The notes beneath the pieces were generated by a model. It made no database searches and was not told the origin of the DNA. It was given only the letters and a program-made list of their open reading frames with translations. This document shows, piece after piece, positions 43,377-53,800 of a stretch of 64,000 nt of DNA. The stretch is from assembly GCF_016889705.1 (NCBI RefSeq), contig NZ_CP069526.1, forward strand, positions 9,576,001 to 9,640,000, read 5' to 3'. A program made the position numbers and the translations under genes. This DNA comes from Amycolatopsis sp. FDAARGOS 1241 (GTDB lineage: Bacteria; Actinomycetota; Actinomycetes; Mycobacteriales; Pseudonocardiaceae). Within the stretch, counting starts at the first letter, position 1; every line of letters begins with the position of its first letter.

Positions 43377-46300
43377 GTGAACATGGACCTCTCGCTCGTG
43401 CGTCGCGGGACCGGTGCTTCAGGCACCACCCTCGACAAGCAGACCGTCGGGAACGCGCTCGTCGTCCACCCCGCGTCCGGGATGACCGACGAGGCCCAGG
43501 CGCTGGCGCTCGGCGTGGCGGCCGACACCGAGCACGACCTGGTGGTCGTCGACCTGCCGGTCGACTCGCCGATCGCGCTGTGGGAGTCGGTGGCGAAGGT
43601 CCTGCCGCGCCGCCGCCGCGGCGTGCGGCTCGTGATCGGCGGGCGTTCGCGCGAGACGTCGGCGCTCGCCGGGCAATGGCTGTCGGAGCGCATCAACCGC
43701 ACGGTCGTCGCGCCCGACGGTTCCGTGATCCCGAGCGCCGGCGGCGCCCTGTTCGTCCACTCCGGACGCGGCAGCGGCTGGGTGAAGTTCCAGCCGGGCC
43801 GCCCGCCCAAGTGGGAGGCCAAGCGCTTCCCGCGCCCGGCGTGGGATTCCGGCCTCACGGCGGAACTCACGTCCACCAGCTCGCGCGGTGTCGCCGAACC
43901 GCTACCCGGCGGGCTGTGGGTGCGTCCGGTCGGCTTCGACCAGCAGCAGCGCGCGCACCGCGGCGCGCTGGTCAAGGGCCTGCCCGCGCAGCACGACACG
44001 ATGACCATCGTGCTCGGCTGCCCCGGCTGCCCGCCCCTGACGCTCGACGACGCGGCCCGCCTGTGGGTGCGCCTGCCCGAGAACGTCCGCGCGAACGCCC
44101 GCTTCGTCCAGTACGGCCCCATGTCCGTGCCCGCCGGGACGACGCTGGGCCAGGCACTGGCCGACCTGCTGGGCAAGGAGGTCGCGTTCTACAACGGCCT
44201 GCCCGTCGGCTCGGCCCAGCTGCTCGACGTGCGCACCGTGCTCTTCGACGGCCGCCTCGGCTGGACCACCTTCGCTCGCGAGATCGGCTACCAGCCGCGC
44301 GTGGCACAGGGCGCACCCGCCCCGCTGCCGCGGCTGATCAGCCACCGGGCGCCGATCCACGGGCTCAAGGAGATCGCGCCCGCCGTCTACTGGTACTCGC
44401 CGGACGCCGTGATCGAGGTCGTGCAGTCGGGCCTGCTGGTGCGTTCGCCGCACGAGGGCCGCGTCCTTCCCGCCGTGCGCGCGACGACGCTGGACAATTC
44501 CATCAACAACCTCACGTTCGACGCCGAGGGTGAAGAGTCCGTCGTCCGCATGCGGACGCTGGCCGAAGACCTGCTGGGCCGGCTCGACGAGCACACGCGC
44601 CGCATGAGCCGGGTCCTGCCGGCGACCGCGCTGCTCGCCGAACGCTCGCGCAGCCAGGTCTCCAGCAAGGCCCTCGCCGAGATCGGCCAGGGCGACCCGG
44701 CCCTCGCAGTGGCCGCCCCGCTTCCGACGGAGGTCGTCGTCCCGCGTGGCTACCGGCCGGCCACAGAGCTCGAGGTCGAGGCCACGCCGGAGCCGGCCAT
44801 GTTGCGCTCCGAGCCCACGATCACGCAGCGCCTCGACCCGGGCCTCGGCCTGCCGAAGGCGCTCGCCACCGTCAACGCGCCGATCACGATCACGTCGGCG
44901 CGGCCGCCGCTGGTCCCGCCCTCCGCGGACCTCGCGGGGGCGCCTGGCACCCCCGGCGGCCGCCACGCCGGGCCGGTGAACGCGGCGGGTCCGGAGGCGC
45001 CTCAGGCACCGGTCGACGTGGAGCCCGAGACGCCGGAGGCGCTCGCGGGCTCGGAGGAGGAGAAGCCTCAGCAGCAGAACGGCCCAAGTGCCGTTGACCG
45101 CGAGCAGCCGGGTGCTGCGGTCGGCCACCGCGGCCTCGGCGTCGGGCCGGTTTCGGCCGGCTTCGCCGGTCCGGCCGCGCCGGTTCCACCGGGTTTGCCT
45201 CCGGCTGGTGTGGAAGGTCCCGTGGCGGAGAAGTCCCCGCTGCAGAACGGTCCGGCCACGCGTTCGGTCGGGTTCGGCGGCGCTGGAGCCGGGGGGTTCG
45301 TCGGTCCGGTTGCGCCGGATCCACCGGGTTTGCCTCCGGCTGGTGTGGATGCCCCCGTGGCGGAGAAGTCCCCGCTGCAGAACGGTCCGGCCACGCGTTC
45401 GGTCGGGTTCGGCGGCGCTGGAGCCGGGGGGTTCGTCGGTCCGGTCGCGCCGGTTCCGCCGGGCATGCCTCCGTCTGGTGTGGAAGGTCCCGCGGCGGAG
45501 AAGTCCCCGCAGCAGAACATCGCGACCACGCCGTCGGTCGGATTCGGCGGGGCCGAACCCGCAGCGCCGGGCGGATTCGCCGATCCGGGTGCTTCGGTGC
45601 CGCCTGCTGTTCCGTCGGCCGGGTTCGGTCGTTCCGCCGCGCCGATCCCGCCCGCCGCGCCGCCGGCCGGGATGCCGCCGCTGCCCGGTGGTGGGCCCGT
45701 GACCCCGCCGGCCCCTGTGGGCATGCCGCCCGCCGCGACGCCGCCGGCCGGAGTATCGCCGGTCGCGTCCACTGTGGATGCGCCGAGCGTGGCGGGCCCG
45801 GATGCTCCCACGGCGCCCGAAAAGCCAGCGCAACCGGAGTTCACCGAGCCGACCGCGGAGCCGCTGCCGGTCGGGAAGGGCGAAGCGCGCCTCCAGCCCA
45901 CCCCCGGTCCCGAAGCGACGGCCCTGCTCCCGAAGCGCGGCGTCGAGAAGGAACGCGAGTGGCTGCGCAAGTCCCTCGGCTCCGAATACGGCCTGATGTC
46001 CAACGCTGCCGCGCGGATCCTGTCCGAGCACCCCGGCTTCCAGGGCGCGCTGTCGACCTCGACGGCCGAGGTGCTGACCGACGCGGTGGCCGTGCAGCTG
46101 TACCTGTCGGTGCAGGGCGCGGCCATCGACGGCGGCCTGCGCACCGGCGCCAACGGCCCGCACGTGCCGATCGCGCGCTGCGTGGTGGCGGGCCTGAGCC
46201 GGCTGCCGTCGCACCGGGGGCCGGCGACGTTCGCGGCGAACCTGGCCCACGGCGAGTGGGAGCTGTACCGGTCGAAGAAGGTCGTGACCGAGTGGGGTTT

Positions 46301-46685
46301 CCTCAACACGCTCACGCGACCGACATCCACTCTGGAGGGTGACACCGACGTGCTGGTCTGGTCGATCACGGCGCGGCGCACGAAGCTGCTGGAACCCGCC
46401 CAGGGCGGGGTGGAGAACCGTGCGCTGTTCGTGCCCGGCACGAGTTTCAAGGTGCTGGAGCTGCGCGAACCCGCCGAGGGCGCGCGCGGGCTGGTGCTGC
46501 TGCGGGAACTGACGTCGAGCGAGGTGGACGAGACGGGCAAGGTCGCGTCCGACCGGATCTCGCTCGACGAACTGGGGCTGGTGTCGCTGCGCCGGGAGCT
46601 CGAGGTGTGGGCCGAGGCCGACGGCCGGGCGCCGATCGACGAGGTGGCCGCGCCGCGGTTCGGGGCGCTCCCGGGACTGGTCTGA
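43377..46685 (+). CDS. Type VII locus protein with ADP-ribosyltransferase-like C-terminus
   Basis: A 1102-residue soluble protein without signal or membrane helix. Residues 1-440 form a folded region (LVVVDLPVDSPIALWE, RRGVRLVIGGRSRE, LVIG-type strands) of unknown family. Residues ~540-800 are Pro/Gly/Ala-rich with three 45-residue repeats. The last ~240 residues resemble an ADP-ribosyltransferase fold: SEYGLMSNAAARILSEH, RGPATFAANL, FLNTLTRPTSTLEGDTDVLV and FVPGTSFKVLEL recall the Arg, S-T-S and C-terminal strand blocks. The catalytic E-x-E is not clear, so activity is doubtful. GGAAGG precedes the GTG. Confidence 0.6.
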   Translation: MNMDLSLVRRGTGASGTTLDKQTVGNALVVHPASGMTDEAQALALGVAADTEHDLVVVDLPVDSPIALWESVAKVLPRRRRGVRLVIGGRSRETSALAGQWLSERINRTVVAPDGSVIPSAGGALFVHSGRGSGWVKFQPGRPPKWEAKRFPRPAWDSGLTAELTSTSSRGVAEPLPGGLWVRPVGFDQQQRAHRGALVKGLPAQHDTMTIVLGCPGCPPLTLDDAARLWVRLPENVRANARFVQYGPMSVPAGTTLGQALADLLGKEVAFYNGLPVGSAQLLDVRTVLFDGRLGWTTFAREIGYQPRVAQGAPAPLPRLISHRAPIHGLKEIAPAVYWYSPDAVIEVVQSGLLVRSPHEGRVLPAVRATTLDNSINNLTFDAEGEESVVRMRTLAEDLLGRLDEHTRRMSRVLPATALLAERSRSQVSSKALAEIGQGDPALAVAAPLPTEVVVPRGYRPATELEVEATPEPAMLRSEPTITQRLDPGLGLPKALATVNAPITITSARPPLVPPSADLAGAPGTPGGRHAGPVNAAGPEAPQAPVDVEPETPEALAGSEEEKPQQQNGPSAVDREQPGAAVGHRGLGVGPVSAGFAGPAAPVPPGLPPAGVEGPVAEKSPLQNGPATRSVGFGGAGAGGFVGPVAPDPPGLPPAGVDAPVAEKSPLQNGPATRSVGFGGAGAGGFVGPVAPVPPGMPPSGVEGPAAEKSPQQNIATTPSVGFGGAEPAAPGGFADPGASVPPAVPSAGFGRSAAPIPPAAPPAGMPPLPGGGPVTPPAPVGMPPAATPPAGVSPVASTVDAPSVAGPDAPTAPEKPAQPEFTEPTAEPLPVGKGEARLQPTPGPEATALLPKRGVEKEREWLRKSLGSEYGLMSNAAARILSEHPGFQGALSTSTAEVLTDAVAVQLYLSVQGAAIDGGLRTGANGPHVPIARCVVAGLSRLPSHRGPATFAANLAHGEWELYRSKKVVTEWGFLNTLTRPTSTLEGDTDVLVWSITARRTKLLEPAQGGVENRALFVPGTSFKVLELREPAEGARGLVLLRELTSSEVDETGKVASDRISLDELGLVSLRRELEVWAEADGRAPIDEVAAPRFGALPGLV
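45191..45595 (+). repeat. Three 135-bp tandem repeats in the ART-like gene
   Basis: GGGTTTGCCTCCGGCTGGTG (45191, 45326) and GGGCATGCCTCCGTCTGGTG (45461) mark 135-base units coding for GLPPAGV-x-xPVAEKSPLQNG and GFGGAGAGGFVGPVAP. The first two units are nearly identical, the third diverges. Confidence 0.85.
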
Positions 46686-46704
46686 GGGTGGAGAGGCGGA
46701 TTCG

Positions 46705-49700
46705 ATGAACCGACAGTTGCTCGTGGTCGGCGGTGATCGGGCGGGAGCGTACCCGACGATCGGCGCCGCGCTGGCGCAGGCGCAGCCGGGGGCGACGATC
46801 AGCGTGCACCCGGGCCGCTACGAGGAGAGCCTCGTGGTGGACCGCATGGTGTCGCTGGTCGCCGAGCAGGGTGCGGGCACCGTCGAGGTCGTGGCGAGCG
46901 AGGGCAGTGTGCTCGTCGCCAACGCCGAAGCGGTGCAGCTGCGCGGGTTCACGCTCACCAGCACCGACGCGAACCTTGTGACCGTCGACGTCGTGCGCGG
47001 TGAGGCGGCGCTCGACGACTGCCGGATCGCCGGCGCTTCGTGGGCGACGCTGCTCGCGCGGCTGCAGGGCCGGCTCGCGCTGCGCGGCTGCACCGTCACG
47101 AGCTCGGCGGGGGCCGGTGTGGTCGTCGCGTCGCCCGCGCAGAGCACGATCGAGGACACGGAGATCACCGACGCCGCGTCGTCGGGGATCGTGGTGGCCG
47201 AGGTCGGGTCCGTGGTGCTGCGCCGCTGCGCGGTGCGCCGCCCGCAGGGCAACGGGATCTGCGTGAACGGCGAGGCTGTCGCGGTCGTCGAGAACTGCGA
47301 GGTCACCGGCGCGCAGAAGCCCGCGATGGTCGTGGAGCAGCAGGGCCGCGCGACGATCACCGGACTGACCGTGCACGAGAGCGCCAACGTCGACCTCTAC
47401 CTCACCAGCCAGGGCCGTGTCTCCGTGGCAGGCTCGCAGTTCCTGTCCGCGCCCATGCAGGCCGCGCACGTGGCCGGCTCGGCGGCGCCGCTGCTGCGCG
47501 AATGCGTGTTCTCCGGCGCGGAGCGCAACGCCGTGCAGGCGACGGCGAACGCGGCGCCGCAGTTCGTGGACTGCACGTTCGAGGGCTCACCCGTCGCGAT
47601 CCTCGTGGACGGCGAGGCGACGCCGAAGTTCGAACGGGCGACCGTGCGCGGCTCCACGCAGACCGCCGTCGTGGTCAGCGCCGACTCGGCCGTGACGATC
47701 AACGGCCTTCGGCTCAATGCCGACAGCGGACCTGGGATCGTCCTTTCCGGACAGTCGCGACTGGAGCTGGCCGACGCGTCGGTCGAGACCGGCCGCGAAC
47801 CCGGCCTGGACGTGACGGAGTCGGCGCGCCTGACCGTGTCCGACATCCGCGTGGGCTCCAGCGCCGAGCACGCCGTGGTGCTGGCGGCGAGCGCGCCGTC
47901 GTCGCTCACCTCCGTACTCGTGCGCGGCGGCGGCCTGAAGGTCGCGGGCTCGGCCGAGAACTCGTTGCAGGACTGCGAAATCGCCGAGCCCGACACCGAC
48001 GGGATCACCGTCGCACCCGGCGCCGTGCTCACCGCTTCGCGCTGCCGGGTGCGCAGTGCCCGGCGCAACGGTGTGGTGCTCCAGGACGGTTCCCGCGCGT
48101 CGCTCGTCGAGTGCGAGGTGCTCGGCGCGGGTGAGGACGGGTTCCGCGTGGACACGCGCGAGCCGGTGACGATCCGCGACTGCGTGGTCAACGACGCGGG
48201 CGGCGAGCCCGTGCGCCGGCTCGAGGGCGACCAGGCGAGCGTCGAGAACGTGAGCACCGACCAGGTGCGCGCCGAACCGGCGGCTGCCCTCTCCGCGTTA
48301 CCCGCGATCCCGGACCAGCCGGCCGAGCAGACAGTGAGCGACGCCGCGGGCGAGGTGCTCGACGGGTCGCTGGGCGAACTCGAGTCGCTGGTGGGGCTCA
48401 CGGGGGTGAAGAAGGAGGTCACGGGCCTCATCAACCTCATCAAGATGTCCCAGATGCGCGAGCGCATGGGTCTGCCGATGCCACCGATGAGCCGCCACCT
48501 CGTGTTCGCGGGCCCGCCGGGTACCGGTAAGACGACGGTCGCGCGGCTCTACGGCACGGTGCTCGCGGAACTGGGCATCCTGTCGAAGGGCCACATGATC
48601 GAGGTCGCGCGCCAGGACTTGGTGGGCCAGTACATCGGTTCTACGGCGATCAAGACCACCGAGGTGGTCGAGAAGGCCATCGGCGGCGTGCTGTTCATCG
48701 ACGAGGCGTACACGCTGGCCGCGGGCACGGGCGGGTCCGGTCCGGACTTCGGCCAGGAAGCCATCGACGCGCTGATGAAGATCATGGAAGACCAGCGCGA
48801 CTCGCTGGTCGTGATCGTCGCGGGCTACTCCGAGCAGATGGAGCAGTTCCTGCAGTCGAACCCCGGTCTGGCGTCGCGGTTCACGCGCACGATCGAGTTC
48901 CCGAACTACAGCGTCGACGAACTCGTCACCATCACCACGGGCCTCACGCGCAAGCACTACTACGAGCTGACCGACGACGCGATCGGCGCGCTGCGCGCGT
49001 ACTTCGAGCGGGTGCCGAAGGATTCGACGTTCGGCAACGGCCGCGTGGCCCGCAAACTGTTCGAGGCCATGGTGAACAACCAGGCGTCGCGGCTGGCCCT
49101 GCACCCACCGTCGAAGGATTCGGAACTCAACCGGCTCACGGCCGACGACCTGCGCGCGGAGCTTTCGCAGCTGCCGGCGGCGGCTGCCTCGGCCGTCTCG
49201 GTGGGGTCGGACCCCCAGGCAGCGGTCGGCGCGAGCACCGGCTGGAACCGGCTGCGCAACCTCGTCGGCCAGCTGTCTGTCCGGGAGAGCGCGCGGGCCC
49301 AGCTCGTACGGCTCGGCGCGCTCAAGCAGGAGCGCCAGCCGTTGGGACACCTGGCGAACCTCGTGATCAGCGGCGAACGCGGCTCCGGGCGGGCCGAGTT
49401 CGCGAAGCTCTACGCGCTGAGCCTGGCCGAGCTGGGGCTCGTGAGCGTCGGGCAGCTCGTGCGCTGCTCCGTGGCCACGGACCTGTACCCGCGCTGGCCG
49501 GGGCAGGCCGAGCACCTCGTGCGCACAGCGCTGGACGACGCGAGCGGTGGGGTGCTGGTGCTCGATGTGGACGGTGCCTGGGAGATCGCGCCGCACAGCT
49601 CGGGTGCCGAGGTCGTGGAGGCCGTCGCGGAGGCGGTGACGCGGCGCCCGGCCGACCCGGTCGTGGTGCTGACCGGTGAGACGCGGCGCGTGGCGGACTT

Positions 49701-50019
49701 GCTGGGGCTGGTGCCTTCACTGCGGAACTCGTTCACCGTCGGCTGGGAACTCGGCGAGTACACAGTGGACGAAATGGCCGAGGTCGCCGTGCGGCTGCTG
49801 GTGCGCCGGGGCCACGACGTGCCCGGCGACGTCCGCGATGCGCTGGCCCACGAGCTGGCAACGGCGTCGGAGCACACCGTGCACGCGGCTCACGAACTCG
49901 CGCGGACGCTGTCGATCGCGGCGGCGTCGCGCACGCTCGCGGCGGCCGATCTGCGTGGCATCCGTCCGCCCGAGACCGGAGCGCTGGCGCTGGGCCCCGG
50001 CCTGGCGACGGTCGGCTGA
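46705..50019 (+). CDS. Beta-helix / EccA-type AAA+ ATPase fusion
   Basis: A 1104-residue cytoplasmic protein. Residues 1-~540 are a right-handed beta-helix of repeated ~23-residue coils (DCRIAGASWATLL, GCTVTSSAGAGVVV, DTEITDAASSGIVV, ENCEVTGAQKPAMVV). Residues ~560-835 form a CbxX/EccA AAA+ domain: Walker A GPPGTGKTT (about 603), Walker B VLFIDEAYTL (about 662), sensor VVIVAGY and Arg finger NPGLASRF. Residues ~850-1095 are a second, degenerate AAA domain (GERGSGRAEF, LVLDVDGAW) lacking the Walker Lys. Canonical EccA has TPRs before its AAA domain; the beta-helix replaces them. Presumably it remodels substrates. Confidence 0.9.
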   Translation: MNRQLLVVGGDRAGAYPTIGAALAQAQPGATISVHPGRYEESLVVDRMVSLVAEQGAGTVEVVASEGSVLVANAEAVQLRGFTLTSTDANLVTVDVVRGEAALDDCRIAGASWATLLARLQGRLALRGCTVTSSAGAGVVVASPAQSTIEDTEITDAASSGIVVAEVGSVVLRRCAVRRPQGNGICVNGEAVAVVENCEVTGAQKPAMVVEQQGRATITGLTVHESANVDLYLTSQGRVSVAGSQFLSAPMQAAHVAGSAAPLLRECVFSGAERNAVQATANAAPQFVDCTFEGSPVAILVDGEATPKFERATVRGSTQTAVVVSADSAVTINGLRLNADSGPGIVLSGQSRLELADASVETGREPGLDVTESARLTVSDIRVGSSAEHAVVLAASAPSSLTSVLVRGGGLKVAGSAENSLQDCEIAEPDTDGITVAPGAVLTASRCRVRSARRNGVVLQDGSRASLVECEVLGAGEDGFRVDTREPVTIRDCVVNDAGGEPVRRLEGDQASVENVSTDQVRAEPAAALSALPAIPDQPAEQTVSDAAGEVLDGSLGELESLVGLTGVKKEVTGLINLIKMSQMRERMGLPMPPMSRHLVFAGPPGTGKTTVARLYGTVLAELGILSKGHMIEVARQDLVGQYIGSTAIKTTEVVEKAIGGVLFIDEAYTLAAGTGGSGPDFGQEAIDALMKIMEDQRDSLVVIVAGYSEQMEQFLQSNPGLASRFTRTIEFPNYSVDELVTITTGLTRKHYYELTDDAIGALRAYFERVPKDSTFGNGRVARKLFEAMVNNQASRLALHPPSKDSELNRLTADDLRAELSQLPAAAASAVSVGSDPQAAVGASTGWNRLRNLVGQLSVRESARAQLVRLGALKQERQPLGHLANLVISGERGSGRAEFAKLYALSLAELGLVSVGQLVRCSVATDLYPRWPGQAEHLVRTALDDASGGVLVLDVDGAWEIAPHSSGAEVVEAVAEAVTRRPADPVVVLTGETRRVADLLGLVPSLRNSFTVGWELGEYTVDEMAEVAVRLLVRRGHDVPGDVRDALAHELATASEHTVHAAHELARTLSIAAASRTLAAADLRGIRPPETGALALGPGLATVG

Positions 50020-50034
50020 GGTAGGAGGTAATCG

Positions 50035-50424
50035 ATGAACGCGCCGTACCAGAAGATGTTGGAAGAAGCACTCGGGGCGTACCAGCGGCAACGTCAGCGC
50101 TATGACGACACCCGCAAGCAGGTCGAGGCGCTCACCACCACGGTCACGTCGGCGCGGCGCGAGGTGACCGCGACGGTGTCGCGCACCGGCGAGCTGACGG
50201 ACCTCTCGTTCCCCACCCCCGCGTACAAGCGGATGGCGCCGGCCGAGCTGGCGTCGGTGATCGTGAAGACCGTGGAGGAGGCGCGGCAGAAGTCGATCGC
50301 CGCGTCGGCCGAGGCGCTGGCGCCGATGCTGCCGCCGGGGCTGAACGCGCTGGACCTGATGAACGGCCGCGTGGACGTGCGGTCGCTGTTCTCGGGACGG
50401 GTGCCCGGAATGGAGGAGTCGTGA
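50035..50424 (+). CDS. YbaB/EbfC-like protein in the type VII locus
   Basis: A 129-residue protein with an N-terminal coiled helix (KMLEEALGAYQRQRQRYDDT) and a beta-hairpin (REVTATVSRTGELTDLSFP), the YbaB/EbfC nucleoid-protein layout. Such proteins recur in actinobacterial WXG effector operons and may act as chaperones rather than DNA binders. GTAGGAGG precedes the ATG. Its stop overlaps the next start in GTGA. Confidence 0.82.
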   Translation: MNAPYQKMLEEALGAYQRQRQRYDDTRKQVEALTTTVTSARREVTATVSRTGELTDLSFPTPAYKRMAPAELASVIVKTVEEARQKSIAASAEALAPMLPPGLNALDLMNGRVDVRSLFSGRVPGMEES

Positions 50425-50849
50425 GCGACGAGTTCTTCGTGGACGCCGACGGGCTCACCAGCAGCTCGAGCGGATTCACCCAGAAGGCGGGTGAGCTGCA
50501 CAACCTCGCGCAGCGCATCCACGACCTGGCGCAGCCGGGCCGGGTCCTGGCCGCGACGGGGGACGACAAGAACGGGAAGAACTTCGCCAACGTGCACCTC
50601 GAGGCCGTGGGCAAGATCTTCACCGGCGTCGACGCGTGGGCCAAGGCGGTGGACGGCACGGCGGGCGCGGTGCGGGACACGGCCGACTCGTTCCGCGACG
50701 TCGACGAGGCCGCGACGAGGGCGGCTTCGCAGCTGTGGACGGCTTTTTCGCAGCTCAACGTGGACGCCGGTGGTGGTGCTGGCACGCCGTTGCAGCCGGA
50801 GACGTTCCACCCGTTGGAAAGGCAGACGCCGCAGAAGCCGGCGAAGTGA
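50421..50849 (+). CDS. Small WXG-like helical protein, probable partner of the giant effector
   Basis: A 142-residue protein starting DEFFVDADGLTSSSSGFTQKAG and largely helical, the pattern of actinobacterial type VII secretion targets (EspC/WXG-related) that begin with an F-x-VD-x-x-x-L signature. No clear W-x-G; a Pro-rich tail ends it. It overlaps the YbaB-like stop by four bases and lies 41 bases before the giant effector, so it is likely the export partner of that protein. Confidence 0.75.
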   Translation: MSDEFFVDADGLTSSSSGFTQKAGELHNLAQRIHDLAQPGRVLAATGDDKNGKNFANVHLEAVGKIFTGVDAWAKAVDGTAGAVRDTADSFRDVDEAATRAASQLWTAFSQLNVDAGGGAGTPLQPETFHPLERQTPQKPAK

Positions 50850-50890
50850 GTCTCTAGCGTTTCGGTGCCCGTGGAGGAGGTGAACCCGCG

Positions 50891-53800
50891 ATGAGCCTGA
50901 TGGTGGATCCGAGCCTGAACTGGATCTTCTACATCATCGCGGGCGACGCCTGGCCGCAGGGCGACGAGGACGCGATGCGCGCGCTGGCCGACGAGTGGGA
51001 CGACGTCGCCCAGCGCATCGCCGACGCCGGCACCGGCTTCAACCAGCTGGCGGAGCGCGTGGCGGCGAACGTCGGCGGCGACGTGCAGAAGAACTTCCTC
51101 GATTTCGCTGCGAAGCTGGGCACGATGGGCGAGCAGTTCATCGCGAGCGCGCAGGCTCAGGCGCAGGCGTTGCGGCAGCAGGCGCTGGACGTCGAGAAGT
51201 CCAAGTACAGCATGCTGATCGCGATCGCGGTCACGGCGGCCGACATCCTCTGGGCGCTGTCGAACCCGTTCACGATGCCGCTCGTGCCGGAGATCTTCGC
51301 GATGGGGCGCACGGCGATCGTCGAGATCGAGCGGACGCTCATGCAGCGCCTGATGAACCTCGCCGCGCACCTCGCGATGGCCACCGCGGAGGAAGCGGCG
51401 GAGGAGATCGCGGAGGAGATGCTCGCGCAGATCATCCAGATCGCGCAGGGCAACCGCCACGGCCTCGACGGCAAGGACATCTGGCAGTCCGGCGTGCTGG
51501 GTGGCATCGGCGGCGCGTTCGCCCACAATTTCCACGGCGCGCTGAACAAGTTCGACGGCAAGCTCGACACGAAGTTCGGCAAGAACGTCTTCGGCGCCGC
51601 CGCCAACGAAGCGACCACCGAGGTCGTCGTCGGCGGCGCCGGCGCCGCCCTCTTCGGCGGCGACACCGACAGCCTCGGCTGGGGCGCCGTCAACGGCGGC
51701 CTGTCCGGCGCCGCCACCCACGGCGCCCACCACGCCGGCCAGCACCTCCACGACAAGCTCACCGGCGGGGACGGCCCCACGGCGAAGGCGCCGAATGGCG
51801 CGGGTGAGCTGGGGGATGTCAACGGGTTGGGGAATTCGAACGTCAAGCTGTCGGTGCCTCCGCCGCCTGCTGCCGGGGCGAGTGGTGGCACCGGCGCTGA
51901 GGGCGGAACCGGCGCTGCCGGCGCTGCCGGTGCTGCCGGCGGCTCAGGTGGCGGCGCCAACAATGGTGACGGCGCGAACAACAGCAGTGGCGCCAACAAC
52001 ACCGGCGGCCTGAACAATGGCAGTGGCGTGAACAACGGCGCCGCCGCCAACAACAGCGCCGCCGGCAACAACGGCAGCGACAACAGCGCCGCCAACAACG
52101 GCAGCAACAGTGCTGGCGGCGTCGCGAACACTGGCGGCGGCGTGAACACCGGCGGCGCCAACAACGGCAGCAACAGTGCTGGCGGCGTCGCGAACACTGG
52201 CGGCGGCGTGAACACCGGCGGCGCCAACAACGGCAGCAACAGTGCTGGCGGCGTCGCGAACACTGGCGGCGGCGTGAACACCGGCGGCGGCGTGAACACG
52301 GGCGGCGACACAGGAGCAAACACCGGCGGCGGAGTGAACTCTGGTGCAGGCGCAGACACGAGCGGAGCGAACTCCAGCGGCGGTGCGAACTCGGGTATCG
52401 GCGCGAACACAGACGGCGCCACGAACTTCGGCGGCCACGCCGGAGCCCCCAACTCCAACGGCGACAACTCCACCAACACCGGCGCTGACAACTCCAATGC
52501 CAACGCCGGCCTCACCGGCACCACCACGCCCGGCAATTCAGGTTCGGCCAGCAACTCGACCTCCGGCGCAGGCAACACCGGCCCGACCGGCGGCTCGACC
52601 AGCGCCGACACGAACACCAACCCCGGCACTGACAACACCGGCACGACAGCAAACCCGAACACGGCGAATGACGACTCGGGCGCGAACACCACCGGCGGTG
52701 GCAATCCACACACGGGCTCCAACAACAACAGTTCGACCGGCAACACCAACACCGGCAACACCAACACCGGCAACACCAACACCGGCAACATCAACACCGG
52801 CAACATCGGAACCGGCAACTCGAACACGAACACCACCAGCTCCGGCCCGAACACCGCGACCAACGCCATCGGCGCCCACAACACCGGCGCGAACAGCATC
52901 AGCACCAGCACTAACGCTGGCAACACCGGAACCCATGACTCGAACACGAACACCACCACCGGCCCCGCCTCGAACACCGCGACCAACGCCATCGGCGCCA
53001 ACAACACCGGCGCGGACGACACCGGTCCCGGTAACATCGGCACCAACAACGGTGCGAATAACACCATGTTTGGTGGCGCTGGGGCCAAAAATTCTGGCGT
53101 TAACCATGCTGGCGCCGACAGTATCGGCGCGAATAACATCGGTTCTGGGAGTACCGTCACCAACGTCGGTGCGAATAACGCCGGTGCCGGCAATAACGAC
53201 ACTAACAACATCAGCGTGAAAAGCGCCGGGGCTGGTAACACCGGCACCAACGTTAGTTCGAATAGCACCAGTACTGGCAACATTGGTGCCAACGCTGGTG
53301 CGAATAGCACCGGTTTGAACAACACTGGCATGAACGACAACGGTGCGAACACCGGGAACACTTCAGCTCCGCCGCCGGCGGCGAGCTCGGTGAACACGGG
53401 TGGACCCGTTCCGTCGCCGATCGGCAATAGCAGCGACGTGACGCCTGCGCCGGCCGCTGGGGGCGACTACTCTGCCACGCCGCCGCCCGTGTCGGCTGAG
53501 GATCATTCGGCCACGCCCCCACGCGCCTCGAGCTCCCAGGACGACCCCGGCCTGCCAGGTTTCGGTGGCAACCAGAACACCAACACCACCATCTCGAATA
53601 CCAGCGCGAACCCCAACACCAGCATCGGTCCCACCGGCCGTTTGAACACCACCGCAGGTTCGAATACGAACAGCATGGGTGCTCCGAACACCTCCGCCGG
53701 TCCGAGCTCGAACACCGCGAGGACCGACACCGGCGAATCAAAAACCAACACCGGTACCACCGCCGGTCCGAACACCACTGCAAGTTCGAATACGAACACC

